This document shows, one piece after another, positions 11,248 through 24,800 of a stretch of DNA of 64,000 nucleotides (position 1 is its first letter; each line of letters begins with the position of its first letter). The DNA is from Pseudorasbora parva (Eukaryota > Chordata > Actinopteri > Cypriniformes > Gobionidae), in contig NC_090173.1 in assembly GCF_024679245.1 (NCBI RefSeq), positions 56,382,711-56,446,710 of the forward strand. Reading direction: 5' to 3'. The position numbers and the translations under genes are program-made. A model generated the notes under the pieces. That model saw nothing but the letters and a program-made list of their open reading frames with translations, did no database searches and was not told the origin of the DNA.

Positions 11248-12654
11248 GAGTGAACAAAATGTATAAAGGCAGAGGTAATGGGGTGATGAGACACAGGTGT
11301 AAACAGTGAGTTCTAATGAGTCTGGGCAAAGGATTATGGGTAATGTAGTCTATGATAGGATTACGAAGTCTATGAAGTCCGGGTTGGAGTGCCCTCTGGT
11401 GCTGATCACGGGCACTCACACTGGTGAATTGTGACAATACAGCTGTTACCAATCAAATTTAATTTACTTACAAACAAAAAAAATGACAACTGCATTAAAT
11501 AATGTTATAAGATTGTTTAAAATATGTTTAAATATACAAATAAGAAATATTGGAAAGATGAAACCACCTCCAGTAGGTGGCAGCAGGTGACCGTCTTAAT
11601 GAGTGAGTCATTGAGTCTTTTAAACGATTCATTCAAACGGGTGATTCATTCAAGAATGAAGCTTGGAACATACGCTGCAAGAACAAAGAAATGTGTTGGT
11701 TTTCTTGAGGTGGCAAGAACAAGAACACAGTATATTCCATAATTCACGAGAAAAGCAGGTCATTGAATCTGATTCAACCGATTCATTCAAATGCTGAATT
11801 CTTCAGTGACACACTGTTGCTTTGAGATGTGTTTTGGTTCTGCATTGATCTTTGTTTTGAATTCTTTTTGCTGCTAAAATCTAACAAAAACTGTCAGTAT
11901 TGCATATAAAATGTAAGTGACTTAAAGAGGTGATGAATTGAGAAATCAGCTTTCCCTTGAGCTTTTGATATATAAAAGGTCATGGTAATATAAGAATATC
12001 CTCTAAGTTTCAGATTTGAAAACTTCCTTCGTTAGTCAAAGAAAGGCTTTTATAGACACCAGGCCCAGAAAACGGTCCTGTGCTTCATACTTACGTCATT
12101 GCGCAACGAAACACCTCCTCTACAGCGCGTCTAATCCAGTAGCCCCGCCCACCGACTCATGGAGCTGATCGGCTCGTGCTAGCTGGACAACAACAATAAA
12201 CATGAGAAATTTTCTGGTTCCGGTTCCGACTAACGATTCCAGTTCCGATTCCATTAAAATGATTAAACAAATTGTGGTAAATGAAAAAGGCACAATACGT
12301 AACTTAAACAATACTTTTTGTGTTTACGTGTGTATTACGTGATCTCAAATTAATTTACAGGTTGGCAAAGAGATTTTCAACAAAAAGTCCTGTACCATAC
12401 ATACAGTATATTACAGTATTAATTAAGCCATATGGAATTTATGGAAATTAAAGTTACATTTATTAATTAGTTGTAGTTGTAAACACTTACCTAATCTATG
12501 GTGACTCAATGGTGGAAAAAGGATGTAAGCCTTTCACTATAAATCAGGTCGTCATTTTCCCTTTACTGGCTAAAGTAAACGGATTTACCGTCTCTGAAGT
12601 TCCAAGATGGGGTGTGGGAGTGGCACATTGTTTAACATCTGAAAAATCGTAAAT

Positions 12655-12751
<97 letters not shown>

Positions 12752-12839
12752 ATATTCTATAGTGTATTACTACTAAAATAACATTTACCTGTGTATGAAT
12801 TCCTACCTGGCGATGGGGACCAAGGTGTAGCAGCCTTCC
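11248..12839. other. Repeat-derived stretch without a gene
   Basis: Contains GATTCATTCAAA repeats near 11620-11790. A segment starting CTTAAAGAGGTGATGAATTG at about 11928 resembles one end of a TTAA-target element. A fragment rich in GGTTCCGATTCC at about 12211-12290 resembles the hAT end at 15040-15123. No coding region recognised. Confidence 0.45.
12661..12750. repeat. (TC)n(TA)n microsatellite
   Basis: About 24 bases of CT followed by about 65 bases of TA. Confidence 0.97.
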
Positions 12840-12843
12840 TTAA

Positions 12844-13692
12844 AGGGGGGGTGAAACACTCAGTTTCAGTCAATCTCATGTCAATCTTGAGTACCTATAG
12901 AGTAGTATTGCATCCTTCATATCTCCGAAAAGTCTTTAGTTTTATTATATTTATAAAAGAAATATAGGCTGTACCGAGTCTTTCCGGAAAAAACTGAGCG
13001 CCTGGAGGCGTATCGTGTGAGAGGAGCTAAAGAATGACGATCGCGAACAAAGCGGTGACGTCCTCAAGCGTGGAGAAACCCATGGCTATCGATCGGATTC
13101 AGCTAATACGTGATCCAGAATCAGGCTGTAATAAATGGAACAGGAGAAACAGCAACAGCAGGATGCCCGTCTCTGTGGTATGTACTGTATTTAGTGGCCT
13201 GTCAACATTTGTGTGTTTACTCGCAGTTTATGAGGACATGATTCGCATGCGACTAAACCTTAGCAGTAGCAAGCAAAATGGTTTTGCACGTCAGACTAGT
13301 GTAACATGATACATAGAACAACAATGGAGTAACCGTTAGCGCATTTGAATGACGAAGCACGTGATCGTGTCGTTTACTGATGTTTACTCACTCGACGATA
13401 GCCAACAGCATAGACATTTGAAGAAGTTTTACTCACCGACTGCTTCCAAAGCAGGACCGAACCTTACAAGGACCCTCCGCTCTATTAACGTCAAGCCGAC
13501 CCATACTCAAAAAAAACTCTCCGAAACTTGTGAGAAACCAGAAGGAGTATTTTTGACACAGAAATACTCCATCAAACGTCCAACATTAGTTTCTGAATCT
13601 TTGTCTATGTTTAGGATGGGAATCCAAGTCTTTAACAGTGTAAAAAGCTCAGTAGGCATGAAACAGCATTTCACCCCCCCCCCCCCCCCCCT
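12844..13692. mobile_element. TTAA-flanked non-autonomous DNA transposon (849 bp)
   Basis: Left end AGGGGGGGTGAAA and right end TTTCACCCC followed by a long C run and T, with TTAA directly outside on both sides (12840-12843 and 13693-13696). TTAA targets fit piggyBac or Kolobok-type elements. Two open frames of about 90 and 115 codons inside show no recognisable domain. Confidence 0.8.
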
Positions 13693-13769
13693 TTAAACAC
13701 TTGAACACATTGCATGTTTTGAGGTTGATTCCGTGCTGTAGGAAATGTTTTGTCAAATTGCTAGTGCAG

Positions 13770-14732
13770 TAGGGCTGTCATTTTTTAAAAATATCTAATT
13801 CAACCGGATATGAAATATCTAGCAATGTATTCTATGTATATCAAATGTATATCTACGACCCCCCCCCCCCCCCCAAAAAAAAACGCTGTAACAGAGAATG
13901 AATCAGAAATGTATTAGTCTGACAGTCATAAACAGGACTCAATAAATAAATGGTTAATGTTTGAAGCAGCAGGTTATCAACTTAATCGATATGAAGTGCC
14001 ACTATATGCAATCATCGCAGCTTTCAGTTTGTCTACCGCATCCGATGTCGACGCAGTCCTCTCCAGCTGCTGGAGTTTGTTTATGGATGCCATAGCAACT
14101 CTCAACGGCCACCAGGACTTTTACGGTTTTATAAAAGAAATTGATTTGTTGTAAAGTGTAATAATCATCTCAGAATTTTTTTTTTCTAAAGACAGGCGTA
14201 GTTGAAGTAGTTGACTGTTTGCTTACATGGGTAGGTTTAGGGACAGTGTCATTATGCCAACATTATCTTCATAACTTCTTACGAAATAAAAAGTTTATCC
14301 CTCAGAAAAATGTACTTTCCTCTCGTCAACATGTTTGGTGCATGAGCGCGACGTGTGCTCTTCAGTGGTGAGGGCGCGCGCTGTGTACGTCACATAAGGA
14401 CGCACACTCAAAAGTAATCCGCTCAGGTCGTTTACATGGGGAAATGTTTCGTTTGATCGATTCATGAAAAGGTTTATCCAACCCATCTCAAAATGATTAC
14501 AATTTCATTCAGTGTGGGCATTTTTATTACGATTGAGGTGTTTATATGGAGCATTTTCCTTCAGATTGGACTTTTAAACCGATTACAGTGCTCCATGTAA
14601 ATGCACCTGACTGTAAAAAATTGTGCTACATGGCACTTTACAAACCGGAGAGCTTATTTATAGTTCGATTACGGATATTTCACGTCATGTTCGAATGCAT
14701 ATTCGAATATCGAATAAAAAGTGACAGCCCTA
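13770..14732. mobile_element. Non-autonomous hAT element (963 bp) with perfect 8-bp target duplication
   Basis: Ends TAGGGCTGTCA and TGACAGCCCTA, flanked by TAGTGCAG at 13762-13769 and 14733-14740. A C run near 13859-13874 and AT-rich interior; no transposase. Confidence 0.93.
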
Positions 14733-16062
14733 TAGTGCAGCCTCCTTAGCATGTTATTAAATTTTCACATGTTACATTTTGCTTCATCATCATTCATTCT
14801 TTGGAAATCAATTCATACTTGTGACTTTCTCTTTGCCATGCTGGTGGTCAACAAGAAAATATCTGATGAAAAACCCTAAATATGTAGCACGAGAGCTTTC
14901 AGTGCTGAACTGCGTTAATCGGTTGCACTCCTAGAAAGCGGCAGGCAACGTAATTAATATTGCTGATGAGGTGAGCTGTCGCTCGCTATTAAAGGATACG
15001 CTCCCAGCGTTTAGCACACGTATTGCACCAGAACCGTTTTCCGAACCGACACTTAGGAATTTTGCGTGGTTCCGATATTTATTCCGATAAAAAAATCAGT
15101 ATTCGGTTCTCGGTTCCAAACCCTATCCAAGAGTGTGCTAAGCTGTGGCTGTGTGCAAACGAGACCGAACAGTGACTGTGAGCGTGGGGCTAAAGGGCTG
15201 GCTGTGATGAGGACTGCAAGGTGGCCGGAAGTCCTTAATTTTTAAATGGGAGCCAATGGCGAGCTCCGGCAAATTGGGCATGGAGGAGGGATGAAATCAG
15301 CTCAACTTTATGGTAATGAGCTATGATGCGGTTTGGCGGCAACCAATTGGAATGTAGACGTGCTCCGCTTGAGAGAAATCCAGAGAACGCAGGCCTGCAA
15401 ACTTTGGTTCCGACCACATTAGTTCCCAAGCCAAATAGAGGAGAAGTTGATCATTGCTTTGCGGGTTTCCCTATAATTTATGGACGTGATCATTTATAGT
15501 GATGTGTAATTTGTTAAGGCGGCACGAAACACTATTTTATTCCTTTCAATCAGAGACCATGTATGACTGCAATTGATATGATTTTGTATCAAAAAGTCAC
15601 TCAAAGAAAAAAAACATCCTTCAGTTTACATGCAAATGTATTTATTTATGCACAAACACTTTCAACACCAAATGTCACATTGACTTAAAATAATTACATC
15701 CGAATTTCTGGAAAACCATGACAAAATGGAAGTATTGATAACCAACTTTTTACATTTTCTTTTTAAATTAAGACTTTTTTTTAGCACAAATTGTTAGCCT
15801 ATTTATCATCCTTGACTAAATTGATATATTTTATTTCATTTATTTATTTGATTTTTTTTTAGAAAAGTTTTGGGTGGAACTATTGAAATGTGGGTGGGCC
15901 TAGGCCAGTCAGGTCACCCATAATGCCATGCCTAGTTTAAACGCCTTTTCAGCATCAAGTGGGCAAATTGCCATTCTGAAGGCAATACTATTCATATGTC
16001 TATATGTTTTTTACACTCATAGTGGCTCTCATAGAAATACACATGCATTATACGAGCAACAG
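14733..16062. other. Repeat fragments, no gene
   Basis: A hAT-like right end (GGTTCTCGGTTCCAAACCCTA) ends near 15123. With the GGTTCCG-rich piece near 12211 it may frame an older hAT element into which the two preceding elements inserted. The rest shows no coding region. Confidence 0.4.
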
Positions 16063-16065
16063 TTA

Positions 16066-16951
16066 CGGCCGTTTCACACCGCAAGCGTGAGCGGCGCGTG
16101 AGCAGCGCGTATTTTTTTCGCCGCCCATGTTAATCAATGAGTGCATTCACACCGGGAGCAGGAGCAGCACGTGAGCGTCAAGCAGGAGCGTCGCGCGAGC
16201 AGCAGTGAAGCGGGGGTTTCGGCTGCGAGCATATTTTTGCTGCGCTGCTGACGCTTCTGACGCTAAATTAAAGTGAAAGCACACTTTTGAAGGACAAAAT
16301 AAATGTGATTTCACACAAAAAGTGCCTAAAATGCACGCAGGAAGCACGTGTAGTGTATTTGAACAAAAACTGGAGTATGTCAGAGAAGAACACGAAGAAT
16401 AAAAATATCTGTGGAAGATTTTAGCAATTTAAACTTGTTTTGATAATTCAGTTTGGGTGAGTATGGTTATGATTATAAAAAATAAAGTAAACTAGCCAGA
16501 AAATGAAACAAACTTTTGTTTAGTTTAGTATTTAATATTCAGACAGGTAAGTCTCTCGGTCTGCAGCTGCAGTCACGGTGTAAAGCGAAAGCACACTTTT
16601 GATGGACAAAATAAATATAATATCACAAAAGCGCTCAAAATGCAGAAAAAGAAAACGAAGAATAAAAATCATCTGTAGAAGATTTACCCATTTAAACTTG
16701 TTTTAATTATTCAGTTTGGGTGAAAGTATTATAAAAAGTAATGTAAACTAGCCAGAAAATATAATAATTTATTTTAGTTTAGTATTTAATACTCAGACAG
16801 GTATAGGCTCTATCATTGTGGGAGCCGCTGCTGTGACGCTGCACCAACGCTTCCAGTGTGAATACTGTCGCGCGTCTGCAGCTGCAGTCACGGTGTAGTT
16901 ACGCTGAAGTGCTGCTCACGCGCTGCTCACGCTTGCGGTGTGAAACAGGCG
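16066..16951. mobile_element. Harbinger-like MITE (886 bp) with TTA target duplication
   Basis: Inverted ends of about 40 bp containing GTTTCACACCGCAAGCGTGA and its inverse, flanked by TTA at 16063-16065 and 16952-16954. The interior carries two diverged direct copies (about 16268-16545 and 16577-16800) of a block with AAAGCACACTTTTGA and GACAAAATAAAT. Confidence 0.85.
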
Positions 16952-16954
16952 TTA

Positions 16955-17700
16955 GAGTTGAAAATCTTCATTTGTGTTCGGCTGAAAAAACAAACACATA
17001 TTGGATGCCCTTTCGGTAAGCAGATAAACATCACATTTTCATTTTTTGGGTGAACTATCCTAACAATAACAAACATATACACAATTTAGTTCTGATTTTA
17101 AAGCACGCAATTCTGACTGTATATCACGCAATTTTAACTTTATATCACACAATTCTGACTTTATATCATGCCATTTTAACTTTATATCACACAATCATGA
17201 CTTTATATCACATAATTCTAGGTGTCTTCTATTCAAAGGTATGGGTCATGTGAAGTCTTCATAAGAGGCTGGATCCAAGCTGGCCTGACGTGGTCATACT
17301 CAATTCTAGTCAGAATATGAGTCTGAAACTGCTCCATTGGGCTGTGATTATGGGGCGTGTTTCAACCGAACCAGGAAAGACATACAACGAATCAGAGCAA
17401 TGAAGCAACTTATTGTCAAATGTCAACAGAGCTCAACTGCACTGTTACCAAGTCCGTGTTTTTTTCCGCGGGTTGTTTTCTATGTCTGCAGTTTGAAGCG
17501 AATATAATGTGATATATAGACCTATGAGTGTGAATTTTAGCTGGAAACCTTGCCAAAATAACACATTTTACCCCCCAAATGCCTTTTTTTTTTTCATAGA
17601 CCGAACACAATTTTCCATTATTTGTGAGAAAATGCTTCCCTTCAATAAAAAATTGAGGAAATCATCCAATGAACATAAGAATGAATTTAACCCAGGACTT
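16955..17700. other. Spacer with a tandem array, no gene
   Basis: Apart from the short array at 17100-17220, no coding region or element end recognised. Confidence 0.35.
17100..17220. repeat. Tandem repeat of about 22-bp units
   Basis: Five to six units alternating TTCTGACTTTATATCAC and TTTTAACTTTATATCAC forms. Confidence 0.9.
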
Positions 17701-17708
17701 CTCTAGAG

Positions 17709-18442
17709 CAGTGTTTCTCAACCAGTGGGTCGTGGATCATTCTATAGGGGGTCATGAGACTTTCTATGTGTTACCCTATTTTCAAATTTCGTATATGTTG
17801 AATATTATTGCTGTAACTTTTAAACTGTTTCTAAACGGTCCTAATCTCAATAAGGTATCACTGCTGCAAACGGCTCTTATTGGACAAGGTCCTACTTTTT
17901 TTTTGCCCCACGTTTTATCCCGTTGCTTGGTAACAGCAGCGCTCGAGATGCCAGACCTATACTGTATGCAGCCACGGCCTGTTAGCTTGAGACCTGAATT
18001 CCTTTGGAATTCAAACAGGACACGAGTCAGGATTTTCAGTGACTGCAATGAAAACAAAAAGCAGGAATAGACTGACAACAGCTAGTTTGAGTGCAACACT
18101 ACGAGTGGCCCTTTCCAATTCCACCACGTCTGGATATTGTTTCAGAGTGGCAGTCTCAAATGTCACTAATGCGAGTAAAAATTAATCAGTTTGCCTCAGT
18201 CTGCTGAATTATAAAAAAATAAAAAGTTTGTGAAATTAATGGTAAAACTTTGCAATATGGTTGATTAGTTAACATGAACTGCACTTTCAATATTAATGCA
18301 TTGAACTGACAATGAACAGCTGTATTTTTATAAACTAGCCTAGGTCTAAAATGTTGTTTATTCATTTCCAGCCTTAGGTCGTATGACTGGCATACAAAAA
18401 AAATAAAGTAGGTCACAGTAGGCAAAAGGTTGAGAAACCCTG
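17709..18442. mobile_element. hAT MITE (734 bp)
   Basis: Left end CAGTGTTTCTCAACCAGTGG, right end inverse GGTTGAGAAACCCTG. Flanks CTCTAGAG (17701-17708) and CGCTAGAC (18443-18450) match at 6 of 8 bases, a decayed 8-bp target duplication. It contains a degraded fragment of the 5170-type MITE near 18239-18345. Confidence 0.82.
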
Positions 18443-18798
18443 CGCTAGACTCTAGTGGACACATTTCCCGATAGTGTCCACATAGCGTATAATGTCCCTA
18501 AACACTTTGCCCCAAGCAATAGGCATCTCGGGAGGGGGCAACGTTCCTTGAACGCGCAACTCCTACCAACTGCTGTGATAGCCGACGTATAATGTCATTC
18601 ACTAGCGAGCTTATATATTACACTTTTATATACTTAAATCATAGTTTTATGGTCTTATGAATAGCTCAATCTTTCATTCTTTTAAACCATTTCGGAATTA
18701 AATTCTGCTTCCTTCCCAATCCACTGGTAACCTGGGTTACACTAGAATACTGTCAAACTTTAATCCACAGAAACAGAAAACAATTTTATAAAAAGAGC

Positions 18799-18804
18799 TT
18801 TATT
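18799..18804 (-). terminator. Polyadenylation signal of the alpha-2-macroglobulin gene
   Basis: AATAAA on the minus strand (TTTATT on plus), about 60 bases after the stop codon at 18865-18867. Confidence 0.75.
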
Positions 18805-18864
18805 TGACTTCTGTTCTACAGCACTCATGAACAGGGGGATGTGTATGTGGTCTCAAACTGATCA

Positions 18865-21800
18865 TTAGTCAGTAAACAAAGGCACTTCTACAGGAAGTTC
18901 AGCCAATGACAAAAGCATACTTGTCTGATAGTAGTCATAAACTTTGATGACTGCTGGCTTGAGATTTTGCACTGCAAGAACCCGTTTCAGTTGTAGTGTG
19001 TAAGTAATAGGGAAGCCTTTGAGAACCTGCGAGAACCTGCAAGAGATGAACAGCAGCACATCCATAAAAATGGCAGCAGATATAGGTGATGTACTCACCT
19101 CTTTCAGATACACTAGGACACGATCATCTTCAGCATCAACGCGCTCCACGAGTGGGGCAAACGATTGGGGTGGAGAACCAAGCTGAGGAGAAAAGGCCAA
19201 AGGAGAAAAGGAAAATACATCTGAAGGAGCTTCCAGCATCTTAAGACTTTCTAAATAATCGTAAACATACGTACCAGTGATGTGTCAGCTGTGAAGCCTG
19301 ACAGGACTTTAATGTCTACGATAACCATGTTAGTACTTGCTTTTGCACCATTGTATCTTGATGATGCAAGAATAAAGGGTTCAGTCAACATGATCCAGAA
19401 AGAAACTAGATGATTTTAACAGGCAAATTTGTTCTTACTTCACATTGAAGTTCAACAGGAGGTTGGCCCCTACCAGTCGGCAGTCTCCCTTCACCTTTGC
19501 TTCAACCGTCAGCATTTTGGAAACTGTGATAGGTGTCGGAATGTTGTAGAAACATGCAAGCTATGATTGCAAAATAAAACTGAATTAGGATGTGCACAAT
19601 AGAAAACTGAAAGAGAGGGGAGAGATACAGACCTGCACAGGCACACAAGTGGATCCTGATGCTTTAACACTATATTTGCCAGGAACATTCTTTAGTGGCT
19701 TCTCCTGATACAGCAGCCTGTTGTCCTTATTCACACTGAAGCTATAAGAGTCTCCTCCTACCACCGAGGACTGTACAGTCACAGTGCTGGAGCCGTCCAA
19801 CTTGAATACTTGAGCAGCATATACAGACAAAGCATGAAGAGCCACCACAGTCTCCTAAAAAAAGTAAAAATCAGATTAAAACCTCCTCCTATATGATGGC
19901 ACTCATGTTGGGTAGTCAGAGGCACCTGGGTGGAGGAGAAGCCGCCATAGGGATTCTGCTGGGTCACCAGCCAGTTGACAATGCGGTTGGCGTAGCTCAG
20001 ATTAGCTGTTGTGAGAGGCTGAACTGTGAGAACTGCTAGCAGAACGTAAGAGCTGATCTCCACCGCCAGAATATCACCAGATGTCGTCTGAGACCAATGG
20101 AGCTTAAAGCCTTAGGATGAGACGGTGGGGAGAAAGTTGTTGACTAAGAACCTGAACACCTTAAACAAGAGGCTGGTAAATCTTACCTTCTGAAACGGCA
20201 AGGTTGTTCAATGTGGTTAGAAGCTGCGAGCGAGAGGTGGTCTCTCCAGCTAGACTGAAGGTGTAGGCCAGCAGAGCCATGGCATAAGTGTTTCTCAGGT
20301 TCCCAACAACAGGCCTCAAGCATGACAGAGCTTTGGTTATGACGGGATCCTGAAAACAAAGCAGATATCAGAGGAAAGACAAAAGGTCGGTTGTCAAGGA
20401 AATCATACAACTACTGGAGAACTTACCTTGGCAGGGACACCTAGTTCAAGCAATGATGCAACAACGTAGGCAGTCATAGTCACATTATCATCAACTCCAC
20501 CCTAAAACACAGGTATATTTAGCACAGTCTCAGCCCTCGAGTCCATTATGGAGCATTTTAAGTAATGTGACCACCTTCATTTCATAGTGGTACAGAGTTC
20601 CCTGCTGCATGAAACAGCCGTCTGAAGCCTGCTTGCTGATCAACCAGTCCTTTGCAGTCTGCAGGACATTTGGGTCAACGAAGACAAATTTGCTCGCTAG
20701 ACCAAAAGACCTCAGGACAAAGGCAGTCAACCTGAACGTGGAGAAGTGGTCACAAAATAAACTTACACGATGTGCCACAAGAGATTATACGTGACCGTAG
20801 AACAACGGGAAACTCACCATGAATTGGATTCATCATAACCAAATGTGCTGAATGAACCATCAGTGTGTCTGTAGTTCAGTTGTCCTTGGTACCCTGTTCA
20901 AGACAAAATTAGACAGTCTACGGGAGGAGAATTGAAAGTTCTAGGGATTCCCAACCAAAAGAGCCATAGTCACCTCTCTGAAGGTAGCCCGTGGCAGTCT
21001 CTCGGATGGCTGTGGTGAGTTGCCCTGTGACACCCAGGTACTGCATGATATAAATAATGGGAGCAAGACCAGCCATATTCTGCTCTCCACAGCCAGATGG
21101 CATTTGCAACAACCCATCTGCATTCTTCAGTGCAAGACCAATCATGTCTCCTATTGGGGTAGAGAGATTGGGGGCAATGTCAAGAAATAATTAAAGAGAA
21201 AAAAAAAAAAAAAAAAGCACAAGTGACCAGACACTTTTACCAAGGACTGAAACAGAGCATCTGGCTGATCCCTGGATCACATTTAATGGGAACGTCAGGG
21301 TCACATCTTCAGAAAGAACATTTCCTATGGACCAAATAGAACAGATCAGCATTGGGTGCTTGGCTAATGTTTGGCTGTACTGGGAGAACGAATTGGAGAA
21401 TCATTGAGTGCAAACAAACCCTTTGGACACAGTAACAAACTCTGGGTGCTTGTCCTTTCAACTCCTTCAGCCTAAAAAGCATTAGGAGCACAGTTGTTTA
21501 ATAGAAAAACAAAAATAAAAATTCCACTCAAGTATCCAGAAAAAGGTGAACAGACCAGGACAAGTAGATGTTGAGTGACTACATCAATGCGTCCTCTTGT
21601 CGGGACGGTCACGACCTCAGTGCCACATCGAGTCTGGGATGGTTCAGCTGAAGCATTGACAGTTACATTGACAGTTCCTGCAGTGACAGACAGGTAGTGA
21701 TTTAGGATACACTATAAATTGGATTTTAATTGCAATCTTGATCATTGTAAGGTTTATGCTTGGAGATGCAATATTTATTAATCCTGAACCCTAGTTTGAC

Positions 21801-24800
21801 TAGTTCTCAAATGTAGAGCATTTTAGTTCATTAGATTAAATACAATTTAAAATTACTTTATAAAAACTATGAAGCTAAAATGTAAAGGTAATTCAAATTA
21901 ATTGACAGTTAATTTGAAAAGTGTAACCATTATTGTGGGCTGTTTTGACTAACACCTCAAACTTCATTTGAGAGGGACAGATGGTCCAAAACTGACCAAG
22001 AACAGAAGCTGTGAAAACCCATTTAAAGGTTCTTCTCTCATTGGCACAGAGACAGGACGAATACGGATCATTCCATGGTTTCAGAGTGAAGGCTGAAGAC
22101 TGAGCTGGAGTTACTTGAACCTGCCAAACAATGACAGTGAACATTAGGCAAAGGCACTGAGCTCTATACAGATCCATTATAAATAAGACAGACCATGATG
22201 CAGTTGGACAGATAGTTGAAGACCGTGGCTTTCAGCTCAAAAGACTCCCCCCGGATGATGGAGTACGGCAGGGAGAGCTCCAAGAAAAAGGGCTGGAAGA
22301 CAGTCAGCAGCGCCGGAGGAGCCAGACCAAAACCTGTCGAGGACAGGCAGAACGCCTCGGTCTCCCATGTGGTGATGGTGTCAGGAACCGTTAGAGGAAC
22401 TTGTGTGGATCCAGAGGCTCTGAATTAAAAATAAACAAAACTCAATATCCCTCCTCGTTTCTCCGTCCTATGACGTGGAAACCGGGCTAGCCAAGCCATT
22501 TGTATTTTGTTTTAGCGACTAAATGTGACAAATTCTACTCCCCTTCACATCTTGCCAGTTTACAGACACTACTCTGGCAAGTTACAAATTTAGTGGGGGA
22601 CAGTTGCAGAATTAAAGCAAAGCACAAGAAAAACTAATACAAAAAAAGTGGTATTTGGGAGAGGTTAAAATAAACTGACTAATGTTCATGCATCCCAACA
22701 TGCAAGCTAAATCCAGTGTTGAAGACTCACTCATTGACACTTTGAAGTGATGTTTAAGGGAGCACAGATATAATTTAGGGATGCCACAATTCTCAATATA
22801 ATATTGAATTATTCGGTATGGCAGTCACTGTTCAATACAGGATTGTGATTTGCAGTTTTGCATTCAAGTTATTTTTATTTCTCTCTATTTGTTTATCTCT
22901 TAGTTTATTTCAGCTCCGTTTCTGCCTGTGAGTCTATGCGCTGATAGGAGCAAATATCCAATCATATGCACTAAAGTTAGGCGTTTAGCCACGCTTGAAG
23001 TGCTGGTGTCAGTTATACTCACAGAACAGTTAGTCAATCATAAGTTCATTATTTGCATGCATTTTAAAGCCTTGCCAGTTAACCACTTAAGCTCTGCAGC
23101 GCATTCTTGCAGTTTTGAGAATTAGGAATCTGAATTTAGAGCGCCCTAACCACATACGTTGGAGTAAATTGATTTAAAAAAAAAAAAAAAAAAAAAAAAC
23201 TCATTTTACAGGAAAAAACTAAATTTAAACAGTGGTGGAATATTGCATACATTATATTGAATCTATTCACAATCTTATGATAAACAGATAAATAAATATT
23301 TTGATTTATTTTTAATTAATTTGTTATTTAAAAATCTATTTCTTTTGGGATCCAAGCTTTTTGGAAGTTTCTGTTGATTCTATAAATTGGCACTAAACAG
23401 GGGAAAAATTTGATCTCTCCTTGCAAATACAAGTTATTGAGATTTAGCTGACCAAAGTGTCTAATAACTCCTACTCATCTGCATTGACATAAACTGGCCA
23501 CTAGGAAATCGAAAAGGCTCCACCTCTTCAACTTTGTAAAGGTAGATCTCGGGCTCTGATTGGTCTAGAATCATGAGCCACATGTCTATAAAGAGCAGAG
23601 AGTCTCAGCTTTTCTGTCGCATGCAATATGTGATGACATCAAAAAAAAAATTGACAATGGCTAACGTCGACAATCAAAACTAGCAATAAGAGTATTTGTC
23701 TGCTTCACGTTTTGATCTGGACAGCGATGACAGTGTCCTTTGGCCAAGCTTCCTCACAGACATGTAACAATAATCTCATTTTGAAGCAAACAACCTAAGG
23801 AATAAGCCGCTATAGCATTTGAGGCTAGTAGCTTTACAATGAGTTGAGTTGACTTCAGGCTGTATTGTTTTCTTCCATGTAATATAAATGCAGAATTATT
23901 GGGTTAAGAAAGCTGAGGATCTAATCTTGCAAATGATATACATGTCTAGTTTTGTGGTGCGTGAGTTACTTTTTTTTAAAGACCCAAAAAAAAAGTGGGT
24001 CCGGGGGGGGGGGTGGGGGGGGGTAGAGCTGAAGTGGTTAAGTGTTTAATTTGCATGCTTTACATGTGCTGAACACAGGCACTAAAAGCAGGATTAATGG
24101 ATTTAGTCTTCCTGCGCTAATACACAAGGTTAACAAGTTGATTATGTCTAAAGAGAAAGTAAAATCTGCGTGTCCGTATGAGATGCAAGCAGGTTGTGAA
24201 CAGTTGTCCTTAAGGGGACAGGTTACCTCAAATTGTTACTAAAACAAATACAAAAAAAAAAAAAAAACTCACTGCTCTTGAATTAAAAAAAACCTTAATA
24301 CAGTAGCTTTTAAGCAATATATTTTATATTGAAGACTATGTAGGGTTTTAATTTTACATTTATTCAATTACATACTTAAATGCTAGTGTACCTCTGAGCT
24401 GCCATTACATTATATATTATGCAATATACTTGGAATGTGTACAAGGTTTTATAAAGTTCTAAGTTTAAGTAAGGTTAAAAGGTCCCATGGCATTGGTCCC
24501 AAAACATTTTATGTTTTAAAAACGTACTTCTATTGTTAGTATGGTTTTTACATCAAAATGGCAATTTAGAAATAAAGGCTTTTCTTCTTCATACGTATTT
24601 GCCCCTCTGGCTTGAATGCTCCATTTCAAATGGTATGTCTCCTGTGAGTCTTCATTGAAGACACCCACTGTTGTGATTGGCTAACATCTTTGCATTTGAA
24701 ATAGAACTACATGTGGATGGGGCATGGTTTAGCCAGGCACAGCAGCACTCTTGGCCTAGAACGCTAGACGCACCCTAGCAGCAGTAAATCTAATCTGCCA

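Noticed and set aside
13034..13696. Two open frames inside the TTAA-flanked element
   Set aside because: No recognisable domain, and the second runs into the terminal C tract.
12211..15123. One large hAT element enclosing the two nested elements
   Set aside because: Only a right end is clear; the left terminus and target duplication were not found, so it is not listed as a bounded element.
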